Of a DNA stretch of 64,000 bases, positions 1-9,263 are shown one piece after another. Below the pieces are notes generated by a model. That model worked only from the letters and a program-made list of their open reading frames with translations, made no database searches and was not told where the DNA came from. The stretch is from Zygnema cylindricum (lineage: Eukaryota > Streptophyta > Zygnematophyceae > Zygnematales > Zygnemataceae). The DNA is taken from the NCBI GenBank assembly GCA_037447655.1, contig JBBHKE010000952.1:1-64000 (forward strand), given 5' to 3'. Position numbers and translations under genes: made by a program. Within the stretch, counting starts at the first letter, position 1. Every line of letters begins with the position of its first letter.

Positions 1-247
1 CTAAAAATACCTAAAACTTCCTAAAAATACCTTCCCTGTGCAATTGAAGTACAGAACCAAGCCTTTGTAAAGAAAGCTTGGTCGAATACGAAATGAAATA
101 ATTAAAATATATAAAATAATTTACCGTGTATTTCATACTGACGAAACTTACATACTCCACGCCAACAGTAAACAGTTTTCTTTTATCGCAATTGTTTCTT
201 TTTTAGAAAAGTCACCTTGGCTGCGAGCCTATCTTCTCAATAGAGTG
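1..247. other. Intergenic, no gene seen
   Basis: AT-rich single-copy-looking sequence with no credible reading frame. The first 30 bases contain a short imperfect duplication around CTAAAAATACCT. Nothing else is recognised up to the MITE-like element that follows. Confidence 0.5.
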
Positions 248-458
248 CACCGTGCATCACAATTAGTGTTAATGTTTTTTACGCCACTTCAAACATCTTT
301 TCTCCGTGCGCACATCTCCGATTTTCGGTGGGAGACCGCCAATCGGAAGGTAAGAATCTTAACTTTCAATCGCAACTGTCGGATCGACAATCTGACGGCT
401 GTGTACAGAGAAAAGATGAGCTGGAAAAAAGCATTAACGCTAATAGCAATACACGGTG
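248..458. mobile_element. MITE-like element, copy 1
   Basis: A 211-bp element bounded by inverted ends CACCGTG and CACGGTG. Further in, the left end reads AATTAGTGTTAATG and the right end CATTAACGCTAAT, which are imperfect reverse complements. Its interior (CAATCGGAAGGT, then a CTGACGGCTGTGTAC-like stretch) is homologous to copy 3 at 5427-5643. Flanks are TG and AT, so the TA target duplication seen at the other copies is decayed here. No transposase is encoded; the short frames on both strands are artefacts of the inverted structure. Stowaway/mariner affiliation is inferred only from the TA flanks of sister copies. Confidence 0.72.
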
Positions 459-1494
459 ATACACCGGGCGGCCCCACAACCTCAACTCCTTAAGTTACAT
501 TCAATAGTTTATCTTTCTCCACAAAAAAATAAACACTCAGTTTCAAGAGGTGAGGAAAGTTAAATATTTGAACGCTCACAACCACATGTTCAAAATTTTA
601 GCAAAATAAGATGGTTATGAAAAAAAGAGTAGAGACACCGGTAAGTTGCAATCCTTATACAATAGTAACTCATGCTCACAAATTATTACAGAAACAGAAA
701 GATGACATAATAGTGGATTGGGCCAAGGTTTAATTCCTAATAAAGCGGTTTTTCCAAAAAAAAAAAAAAGACGCAAAGTGAGGGAAAATTCAAGAAGGGT
801 CTAATTTCACAAATTTTGTTTCTGCAAATGAAATCTTAGTTCAAATTCTCATTTTTTAATTTATAAAACTTGGAGAAACTATCGGCCACTCCTGAGACAA
901 ATTCACAATCTAAGATTTTCATGTCAAAATACAGAAAAAGACAAAACTGGACAAGAACAAACAGCTCATATTAAAGATATATGTATTTATGCATCAAGAA
1001 AACAAGAAACAGTCAAAACAAAGAAAAAAATTATGCGTCTAAAAAAAATAATTATTTATTCATACTTTTACAAAGTGCCAAAACGGCAAAGGAAGTTCAA
1101 TTCTATTCCGAAAAAGGGACTCTATCCAGTTATGGAGAGATAATCCTGTCCTATGTAACTACACTATTTTCACTTCTAAAGAAAATCGCAGAAAAAATTC
1201 TAACAAATTTATCTCTCCTGCCATGTACACCACTCTCCACTCTAAATAAACTCAACCTTCCTCCAAATATTTAAAAATTAGTCTTAAGAGAGAGTGATAT
1301 ATCCAGAATTACAAATAACCAACACTGCGAAGATCGCCTTTTGCAATTAGAAAAGCCATCCAGAAGACAGCGATTATTCTTTAAATACAAACAACTGAAG
1401 AAGAAAGAAAAGGTAAACCCTTTTGTTTTTTTTCCCACCTAGGTTTTATTAAATTTTCATAAACTTAAATATTCTAGTTCTCGCTCTCGACCAA
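459..1494. other. Intergenic / 3' flank of the minus-strand gene
   Basis: AT-rich sequence with homopolymer A runs (for example near 756-770). A 97-codon open frame at 981-1274 on the plus strand is lysine/leucine-rich and low in complexity, with no recognisable domain. Much of 1200-1494 probably belongs to the 3' UTR and downstream region of the gene on the opposite strand. Confidence 0.45.
1445..1450 (-). terminator. Candidate polyadenylation signal of the 1495-2631 gene
   Basis: TTTATT on the plus strand reads AATAAA on the minus strand, about 45 nt past the stop codon. Plant poly(A) signals are degenerate, so this is only a candidate. Confidence 0.3.
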
Positions 1495-2631
1495 TCAGGC
1501 AATCATTCGTCGAGCTTTTCGGATAACTCGAACCGCTGGTCTCTCCTCATCCGGATACTCTACAATAGGCCTCTCCGTCCATCCAGGAATTCGTCGAATC
1601 TCAAACACTTTCTCTCCCTTCTCTCCCTTCACTTCCTCATCATCAACATCATCGTCATCCTCATCATCCGATTCAACTTCCACATCCTCCTCCTTCAAAG
1701 CATCCTTCTCCCTCTCCTTCTCCTCCACGAAATCCGATTCTCCATTCGAAGACTCCTTCAGATTAAGACTCACACTGACTGCCCCATCTCCTCCAATACT
1801 GATCTTCCTCCCTGCCTTCACTCCTGACACTATCGGCTCTCCCTCCTTCACCCCATCAAAGGTTTGCTGCACCGGAGCTTGTTCCCTTATATAAATCCTT
1901 CGCCCTGTCCCTGCTTTGGCTCTAATCACCGTCGTGGGTCCCGCCGTCTCCTCCTCCTTCATCAAACTGGCTAAGTAATCCACACTATCTACGGCTCCAT
2001 TTCCGATCCTCTTCACAACATCTCCCACATTCACTCTCACAAAAGGACGACGAATCGCTTCCCCACCACCCACATTTCTGACGTCAGCATTTAAACCCAA
2101 TCGGGCATCGTCTTCCGCCTTTGACTTTATCTCCGCGACTAAAAAGGAAGGCCTCTCCTCACTCCCTTCTCCAGACTCCTCCACTTCCGCCTCCTCTCCC
2201 CTTTGGAGAGCGGAAATGATCGCCGATTCCGTGACATGTGTCGCACGGAGCTCCTCGTCCGCGTAATCCGAACCGGATCCCAAACCGAAAACCATACCAG
2301 AATCGTGCGGATACGATCCTGCCACGTGTCCCAATTCCATGCCTGGGAAAACCATGGTGGGTTGACTATTTCCCCGAGGTACAAAAATCCATTGGCGCAA
2401 AACGAGCATGCAGCCTCCCTCGCCGCAGGATAAAGAGGGAGAAGAGGAGATTTGCCAAGTCAGCATACTCATGGCGGCGGCCAATAGGAGAGCAGCGAGA
2501 GTGAGGCCTTTCAGAAGAGCTTTGGTGGAGCCGTGACCGTGACCGTGACGGCAGGAGGAGCTTAAGGGACACGTGGACTGACTGGATGTGACGTCACACG
2601 AATCTCTGGAAGTTTCTATCATGGCAGCCAT
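1495..2631 (-). CDS. Unrecognised plant protein, predicted single-pass membrane protein with acidic C-terminal region
   Basis: The frame is open further upstream to 2736, but the extra N-terminal residues are almost entirely Leu/Ser translated from a CT-rich tract that looks like 5' UTR. I therefore start at the Met at 2631, which has a good plant context (GCTGCCATGGCT) and gives 378 aa. In order: a short Ser/Thr/Cys-rich head, an HGHGHG stretch, a hydrophobic segment at roughly residues 40-60 (LTLAALLLAAAMSMLTW, likely a transmembrane or signal-anchor helix), then a Cys-containing GEGGCMLVLRQWIFVPRG segment. The long hydrophilic remainder has a Glu/Lys/Asp-rich block with an unbroken acidic run around residues 310-335 and a basic tail (RKARRMIA). 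I do not recognise the family. The CT-rich leader, single exon and absence of breaks argue for a real expressed gene. A signal-anchored endomembrane protein is an inference from the hydrophobic segment only. Confidence 0.72.
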   Translation of the reverse strand: MAAMIETSRDSCDVTSSQSTCPLSSSCRHGHGHGSTKALLKGLTLAALLLAAAMSMLTWQISSSPSLSCGEGGCMLVLRQWIFVPRGNSQPTMVFPGMELGHVAGSYPHDSGMVFGLGSGSDYADEELRATHVTESAIISALQRGEEAEVEESGEGSEERPSFLVAEIKSKAEDDARLGLNADVRNVGGGEAIRRPFVRVNVGDVVKRIGNGAVDSVDYLASLMKEEETAGPTTVIRAKAGTGRRIYIREQAPVQQTFDGVKEGEPIVSGVKAGRKISIGGDGAVSVSLNLKESSNGESDFVEEKEREKDALKEEDVEVESDDEDDDDVDDEEVKGEKGEKVFEIRRIPGWTERPIVEYPDEERPAVRVIRKARRMIA

Positions 2632-2866
2632 GGCAGCAGAGAGAAGGAGAGGGAGAGAGAGGGAGAGAGAGAGAGACCGAGAAAATGAGAGAGAGAGGAG
2701 AAGTAGGAGAGAAGATGAAAGGGTAAGGTAAGACAAGGGAGTGCGAGGAAGGGAGGCAGCTAGAAAGATGAAATGAAATGAGAAGTTTCTCTCTTAAGTC
2801 TCTTCTTAGTCTCACTCAAAATTCAGTTTCTGTCTCTCTCTCTCTCTCTCCCTTTTTCCTTCTTTT
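2632..2866 (-). promoter_or_regulatory. CT-rich 5' leader and CT microsatellite of the 1495-2631 gene
   Basis: On the minus strand the 100 nt ahead of the ATG are dominated by CTCTCT and TCTCTCC runs. A further perfect CT run sits on the plus strand at about 2833-2851. Pyrimidine-rich 5' UTRs (Y patches) are typical of plant genes. No clear TATA box is visible in the next 300 bases, so the transcription start cannot be fixed. Confidence 0.5.
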
Positions 2867-3999
2867 TGAAAGATTACTATGTAGCTGCTTTTCTGTACTC
2901 TGAAGCATGGACTGTGGGATAGGCTCTAATTTAAAATAGTTGCGAATTTCCCTCCATTTGAAGGACGTGGGACGAGAGAGTTTTTTTTAGTGTGATCGGG
3001 TACAGAATCGTACGGAGAGGGGGAAAAGTACGGTTGAGTTTGCGCCAGAGGAAGACCTGGGAAAGTATCTGAACACAACATTATTGTCGGGCGGGCTCGA
3101 GGGAAATGTTTTTTCAAATAGTTACGTTTTTATCTCCTGGGGTATCTGGCAGTTGTAGCACTGCAGTACGGCAGGTGCGAGGTCTGCTGTTTGGCGGCTG
3201 GAGCGTGGGCCGTACGATTCAGATTGGACGGACGGTGTAGGTTAAGTTTGATGATAGGTCGGTTTGTAACCAGTAACATTTCGACTTTTGGTTTGTACGG
3301 TATTTTGTCTTTTTTGTCGGGGTATATTTGGGAAGTTTCCAGCTTGTCGGTTTGGTGTTCGAGGGATGTCTGGGAAATGGTTTTACTTGGCTTGTCATGT
3401 TTTTGTCTTTGGTGTGGTGATGAGATTTGTTTGTACGGACACTGTTTTCAATAACAGAAATGTCTGCTTGAGTACTTATTTGGTGACAGCTATTTTGTCG
3501 CTCTGATTATAATAGAAACAAAATGATGCTGTTTCAACATTTGAAAATTTCCTCACTAGCGGCTGTTATGTACGGCCAGAGAAAATTTCTATCATGAATG
3601 GAAACGAGCACAAAAGTCACGCCAGGTCAGCAGACACCGTCATTCTCTCGAGAACCAACTTGGACGCAATGAAAACGAAAAAGGCCTGTTTGAGATCTGG
3701 GGAGAGCACGATGTGGCACGTGTCACGTCATATTGTCATGTCATGTCCTGTGGCGCTTTGTCCGGTCGTTGTTTTTCCTTTACAGTAAAAATCTCCACGT
3801 ACACTATTATGCCAGGGTTAACAGTCCGTCAAATGCTTTGTCTTTTGTGCAGGTCCCGACGGGATAGCCGGTTACACATAGCTGGGAAACAGCCTGTTTG
3901 TACCATCATTTGTCTTTTCGATTGCACCTGAAACCACGCCTTCCATAAGTTACGATTTTTGAATTCAACGCATAGTTCAAAAGTAGGTGACCGTACGCC
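2867..3999. other. Intergenic, no gene supported
   Basis: Moderately GC-balanced sequence with several short open frames (the longest about 87 codons at 3191-3454) on the plus strand. They lack domains and overlap each other in different frames. The TGTACGG-type word recurs here and elsewhere in the first 6 kb. Probably contains the promoter of the minus-strand gene at its left end. Confidence 0.4.
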
Positions 4000-4058
4000 C
4001 ATACAATATGCCTATTGTATGAAAAACATACAATATGGCCTTAAGACCCATATTGTAT
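4000..4058. repeat. Two adjacent perfect hairpins sharing an ACAATATG word
   Basis: At 4000-4021, CATACAATA and TATTGTATG form a 9-bp stem around TGCC. At 4028-4038 and 4048-4058, ATACAATATGG and CCATATTGTAT form an 11-bp stem around a 9-nt loop. The same word occurs in both stems, so alternative pairings between the two hairpins are also possible. Confidence 0.8.
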
Positions 4059-4178
4059 TGGCCGCGAAATGAAATAAAATAGTAACAGGGTTGAGTTGCA
4101 CATGGATCGATAGAGAATTAAACGTCATGTCTAAATTTGAAAAAAAAAATCGTACAAAATAATCTTTTTCTGTGAGTT

Positions 4179-4442
4179 TTGAGCGAATTTTTATTCAAAC
4201 CGTCAGATTTAGACGATCTGACGGTCGTTGATGAAAGCAACGATCTAAGAAGATCACATGAAAAACCCATAACACAACTTACGATAGGACTATCGTCAGA
4301 TTCGGACGGTCGGACGGTCGCTGATGAAAGTAGTTATCTAAGAAGATCACATGGAAAGCCCGTAACACAACTTACGCTAAAGGCGGCCTACAAAAGGCCT
4401 ACCAAAAGACGCCTACTTTTGAACTATGATTCAACGCCCTGA
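4179..4442 (+). CDS. Doubtful small ORF with a 31-residue internal duplication
   Basis: An 87-codon frame starting MSEFLFKPSDLDD. It contains two tandem copies of a 31-residue block, each with a DES..LRRSH.KP.TQLT core. The DNA duplication (period 93 bp) is a multiple of three, which keeps the frame open through both copies. That is compatible with either coding or chance. No family is recognised, no neighbouring exon is evident, and the region between MITE-like elements is otherwise non-coding. I rate it more likely a spurious frame over a tandem duplication. Confidence 0.2.
   Translation: MSEFLFKPSDLDDLTVVDESNDLRRSHEKPITQLTIGLSSDSDGRTVADESSYLRRSHGKPVTQLTLKAAYKRPTKRRLLLNYDSTP
4201..4386. 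repeat. 93-bp tandem duplication (2 copies)
   Basis: Copies at 4201-4293 and 4294-4386 both begin CGTCAGATT and share GATGAAAG, ATCTAAGAAGATCACATG and AACACAACTTACG in the same order. Each begins with short GACGG/CCGTC inverted words (for example CGTCAGAT...ATCTGACG). Confidence 0.85.
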
Positions 4443-5214
4443 GGCGATGCTGATTCGCTGGAAAGTTTGAAAAGTGCGGATTCTATGAACCAATGAAAGG
4501 GGAATTCGTTTGCTCTAAGTACGGCCGCCCTGACGGCCAACAGCAATCCGGTACAAACTTCAAACCCTAGGTTGAATCTGCGAAAACAATCGGAAACGCT
4601 ATATCATTATATAACTGTTAGCCAGTACAGTACAGTTTTAGATGCACAAAACGACAAACTTTGCGTAAAGTACACGTACTGATAAAAATTGCCCAATTGT
4701 TTTCGACTTTTCGCACATGACCGTAAAACCTGTGAAGAAAAAACCTCAAAACGAGTGGAAATTTTAATTTGGACACTTATGTACGGAAGCAAGCTGAGGT
4801 CATCAATTAATCGTATATAGGTGGATAGACTTAACAGCGTTTCAAAAATTTGGTACTTTTTTGCACAATCCCCTTAACGCTGACGGACACCGTCCTCTGA
4901 CATGGTCGCGGACGGGCCTTTTGTGTCGAATACAGCCTGCCAGCTGTACCACGTCATAAATCAGCAAAGTGCCGTACAGAGACTGGTGTCAGACAATGAC
5001 ACAAGTAAAAACGTCAACGCTTGAGAAATCGAAGCCGACCTTTGCAGCGAGCGCCACGCGTCCACCGCAATAATATCCAGAAACTGTGTGAGCCGTGATA
5101 CCGGACACCAAGCGAATGACAGAATGCCCAGGAGCTAGGAGCACTGCTACTGCACAGCACAGCACCGTACAATCGGGCACAAAATATTCTCAGGCGGTAA
5201 TCTCAGGTACAGTA
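4387..5214. other. Intergenic, no gene seen
   Basis: No frame above about 65 codons and no recognisable domain. Contains GTACGGCC words and the small palindromic stretch GCCGCCCTGACGGC near 4521, otherwise nothing. Confidence 0.45.
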
Positions 5215-5414
5215 CACCGTGAATCGTTATTAGCCTTATGTACGCTATATCGGCACCCCAAAAATTTTGACATTGATACCTTAAATAAAATAAATTACAC
5301 TATTTAACAACGAGGACCATAATCTGCCACGTCTCTTGGCACTAAATTAGAATGAACGATGCTATTTTTTACTTTACACTAATAATTTCTATACGCTAAT
5401 AACGATTCAGGGTG
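5215..5414. mobile_element. MITE-like element, copy 2
   Basis: 200 bp with inverted ends CACCGTGAATCGTTATTAGC and GCTAATAACGATTCAGGGTG (one mismatch), flanked by TA on both sides (5213-5214 and 5415-5416). The interior differs from copies 1 and 3, so only the ends define membership. It lies 12 bp from copy 3, making a head-to-tail pair. Confidence 0.8.
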
Positions 5415-5426
5415 TACTGTACAGTA

Positions 5427-5643
5427 CACCGTGTAACGCTATTAGTGTTGATCATTTTTCGCAGCTTATTAACATCTTTTCCTCGTACACACTTGTCCAA
5501 TTTTCAGTTTGCGATCGCCAATCGGAAGCTGAGAATGTTTCCTTTCAATCGCCACCGTCAGATCCACAATCCGACAGGTGTGTACGGAGAAAATGTGTTT
5601 TAAGTGGCGAAAAAAACAATTACACTAATAGCGATTCACGGTG
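5427..5643. mobile_element. MITE-like element, copy 3
   Basis: 217 bp with ends CACCGTG and CACGGTG, extended by AACGCTATTAGTGTTGAT on the left and CACTAATAGCGATT on the right. TA flanks it on both sides (5425-5426, 5644-5645). The interior is clearly homologous to copy 1 (GCCAATCGGAAG and TGTGTACGGAGAAAA regions). No coding capacity. Confidence 0.85.
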
Positions 5644-6232
5644 TACAGTAACGAGCCGATCTTCTCGTGACGAATGATAACAAAATTAACGATGATTAGG
5701 CGTTCGATACTGCAGGAAATATTGGCCTAGCGGAGTTTTCTAAGGATTCATATCGCGGGCAAATTCCCGAATATAAATAATCGGGTATTTTATAGTGTTG
5801 TGAATCGCTAGCCTCTTACGGATGATCAATATGTAATTATGTACTGTACCTTTTCTTGACATACCGATAATTCATATACGGTTCTAGATATCGGTAAACA
5901 AACAGTACTGATATATCGGCATGATATGTCGTCAGAAAAATATCGCAACCGTTGGCTTGGCTTTTGAAGATTTTCGTAGGGAATCATTGGTTTTTATGCC
6001 CTCGTACCTTCCATAGTTTGCCTTTTAGCGTTGAATTGTTTCTTTTACTTAAATTTAAGTGATATGTTAGTTATTGCAGAAAGGGAAACTATTATGACGT
6101 AACAACGTAGGAAGATGTGATGATTGTCACGTTCTACCATCTTGCAAATTTCTTAGGGTTTGGACTTTGGAGCATACAGGTTCAAGAGGCTAGAAAGTAG
6201 TTGCAGTAAATAGTGTAGAAAAGACATCTGTA
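5644..6232. other. Intergenic, no gene seen
   Basis: AT-rich, with several ATATCGG/CCGATA-type short words around 5870-5930 but no open frame or repeat of note. Confidence 0.45.
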
Positions 6233-6406
6233 CACCGTGAATCGCTATTAGTGCTGATTTTTTTTCGCGATCTAACGGTTACGATTAAAACATAAGAATC
6301 CCAACTTTTGATTGGTGGTCTTCATATGAATTTCGGACTTGTGTGTACGGATAAAACATGTTTTTAAGAGACGAAAAAAACATCAACGCTAATAGCGATA
6401 CAGGTG
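6233..6406. mobile_element. MITE-like element, copy 4
   Basis: 174 bp with ends CACCGTGAATCGCTATTAG and CTAATAGCGATACAGGTG, TA on both sides (6231-6232, 6407-6408), and mirrored TTTTTTTTCGCG and ACGAAAAAAA just inside the ends. Shorter interior than copies 1 and 3. Confidence 0.82.
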
Positions 6407-8294
6407 TACTTTTGGACTCATGGAGTACGACATTTTTCGACGTCAAGTTTTGCGCTGTCCGTTCTGGAGTTCACGTACTTTCTTTCTACAAAAAAGGGAC
6501 CGGATTGACGGATTGTGATACGTGACATGACAATTGTACACCGTATAAAGTATAATACTATATGGTATGTGATATCAGGGTATAGCAATACTATATATTT
6601 GTAACTATGACTTTGCAAGTGCTACGCACGACGTTCTACAAGCAGAAAAAACAAAACTGATTACAAGTAACATAACCAAAAAAAAGTTCGATATTGTACG
6701 GCCGATGTGGCAAAATATATGGACTGCCCGAAAAAAAAACCAAAACTGGTTGTCCGGGACTCGCGCAACCAATCACAAACGTGTAGAAAAACCAGAAACA
6801 GACAAACGGACGCTTCTCGCTAAGTAACATATAGATCGACGATAACAATCTATTTGTCCCGGCTCGATGTTTCAAGCCCCCTTCGATAATTATATCTATT
6901 AGGTAATGAACGGAATTACAGAGATAAGAAATTTACACAACACCACTATTATAGGGTGCCTGAAAAAGGTTATTGGAACAATATACAAAGTGAAATTTAG
7001 CGACGATAAAAAGCGATAAAAAAAACACTTCAACAAAAAGGGTGAGGTCTCCACAAGACCATGATAGGGCATACATATGTTAAACTTAATGTCTCCGTGT
7101 AATTTGATAGAAAATGCTCTCACTCTTTGGCTAGAAAAAACAAAACAAAAAAATGTGACATTGCCAAAACAATACACTTGACTCGTTTTTTTTTCTTTCA
7201 ATGCACCATTGTAAAACCATGTGTAAATTGGTAAACGGTGACTGTCCATAAGTTACATTGTTCTACATCCAATCCAACCCATACACTTAAAAATTTAACA
7301 TAAAGTCCACGAAATACAACCAAATCGATTTATTGTGGACTTTCAAATAATTAAACAGAAAACAAATAAAATTTAATGAGAAATGCAAGAAAAAAATAGT
7401 GACCTAAAAATTTAGGGAATGGGTTTGGAAAGACAAATTATACAAAAAGGATAGGAAACGATGCAATTGACCTTATTTCATATACATTGTTTGCAATCTG
7501 ACATAACATATAAAAATAATAGCGTTGGGATATTTTTTTCACATGGTGCTATGTTTTTAGCACGCCGTATTGTTTAGTATTTCAAAACGCCTAAGTGATC
7601 CATTTGCTTTCATGGTGTCAACTCCGCTTTGTATTTATATTTATTTTTCAAAAAACTCACCCGTATGGACTACTTTGTTAACATCTACATGCACTGAGTA
7701 TGGAGTGATAACTTTCTACAATATAGTTTTAATCCGAACGATATTAAGTGAAAGTTATGACCTTCAATTAGCATTAAATGCGATGTCAACGAACACGACC
7801 ACGAAAATGAGTGTGCACTTACGCTTACAATCTTACACTATAAATTTCATAATCTTACGTTAACTACATCACCTTTTTCAAACACATTTGAAACTATACA
7901 CATTTATAAGATGTTAGACTTGTGGAGCATAAGAGGAGGGAATTCCCCTTTAGGTAGTTCGACTTCACCTCTTGACTATCATATTCCCTCTAATATCAAA
8001 TCGCATGAAGAAGAAACAATTATAATGGATACCGTATTTTATAAAGTAGTTGAACAACCTATACAAAAAATGGAGTAGCATAGTCACACAAGGCTGGTTG
8101 CTACAGTATAGCAATATGCGCTCCCTCTCACCGTTGTCACCAAAAGCATTCTCACTTAAGTGAAATGAGTGAATAATTACGTTACCTGAACTAAATCGAG
8201 CTTGATATTTCAATATGATCGAGTTATATTGGGAAAAAAAATGAAAATATGATTGGATATACATAGATTTTTTTTAAAAACAACCTAGCCATCT

Positions 8295-8301
<7 letters not shown>
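6407..8301. other. Intergenic, no gene supported
   Basis: AT-rich with scattered short frames on both strands (up to about 116 codons at 6899-7249 minus). They are Phe/Tyr/Ile-rich, as expected from translating AT-rich non-coding DNA, and carry no motif. It may include old degraded transposon sequence that I cannot place. Confidence 0.4.

Positions 8302-8333
<32 letters not shown>
8302..8333. repeat. AT dinucleotide microsatellite
   Basis: About 16 uninterrupted AT/TA units. Likely length-variable. Confidence 0.95.
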
Positions 8334-8335
<2 letters not shown>

Positions 8336-9263
8336 AGCCACCAACAAAAGAAAACCCAAATGAACAAAGCATTATAAATAGAGGGGATATCTAACGACAA
8401 GGTGGACGATGAATTATAAAAGAAGCTTTGAAAACACGATCTTTATGCTCGACATATATGGCTCTTAAATCGCATGAAGTAACAACTACAACGAGGAAAA
8501 CTTCTAAGCCCCATTAATGCCCCCACGAGGTGGTAAGACAATACTCTAAGGAGAAACAACAAGTGTATATTGTTTCCGTTGGCGTAATTGTGAATATTTT
8601 CGTTTTATTGTAGAGTTTAATGTATCATACGAGCATAGAAACCAATATTGTGTTACCTATGTTGTTTTGTTGACATTTTGTTAATTTCGACGCGTCAATG
8701 CAAAAATATGTATTGATTCAAATTCACGAGGGGTTAAATGTACAGGCAATCAATCTCATAATTACAATATTTGAAGAGAAGGTTGACGCCCCTAATAATG
8801 ATGATTCCAAAAAATATCGAAAACGATTGAAAATGCATCTATCCTACGAAAACAAAATACTAAAGCCATTCTTGAAGATCGAAAGTTGCTCGCTAGTTTG
8901 AGAAGGAAAAATAGCTGCCCCCCTCTAACGTTTTCCATTGCTCCTTTGTCTTTTCATATGCTTAAGGTTTGCGAACGTTCCATCGCGAATTTCACCCCAT
9001 TGTTATATTCCATCCACACCTTCATCCTAAGAAGTGTCTTATTTTTAATAGGGGCACTTTCATTAAAACATTTGTCGCTTCTCACAATAGTTTAGCAAGA
9101 GGGCCCCATCAGGCTCAATTTACATGTTGTTTTGCGTTGTCTTACCCCTTGATTTAAGTGCTCGGGGATTTGATATGTTTTTCAAATCTTTTTTCCTTAC
9201 TATTACAAGATTTTTTTTCCAAGGACATCTAAAGTTTATTACGAAGTTAAATCGAGAGATCCG
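8334..9263. other. Intergenic, no gene supported
   Basis: Left flank of element M1. Short frames only (67-69 codons), no domains. The last five bases, ATCCG at 9259-9263, would be the left half of the M1 target duplication, but the matching right half is lost. Confidence 0.4.

Noticed and set aside
981-1274. 97-codon plus-strand frame near the start of the window
   Set aside because: Lys/Leu/Asn-rich translation of AT-rich DNA, no domain, lies over the likely 3' region of the minus-strand gene.
2632-2736. N-terminal Leu/Ser-rich extension of the minus-strand gene, resembling a signal peptide
   Set aside because: It is the translation of CT repeats typical of a 5' UTR; the Met at 2631 has a better start context.
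6899-7249. 116-codon minus-strand frame
   Set aside because: Composition matches random translation of AT-rich sequence and no motif is visible.
7570-7863. 97-codon plus-strand frame
   Set aside because: No domain, no start context or neighbouring exon; probably chance.
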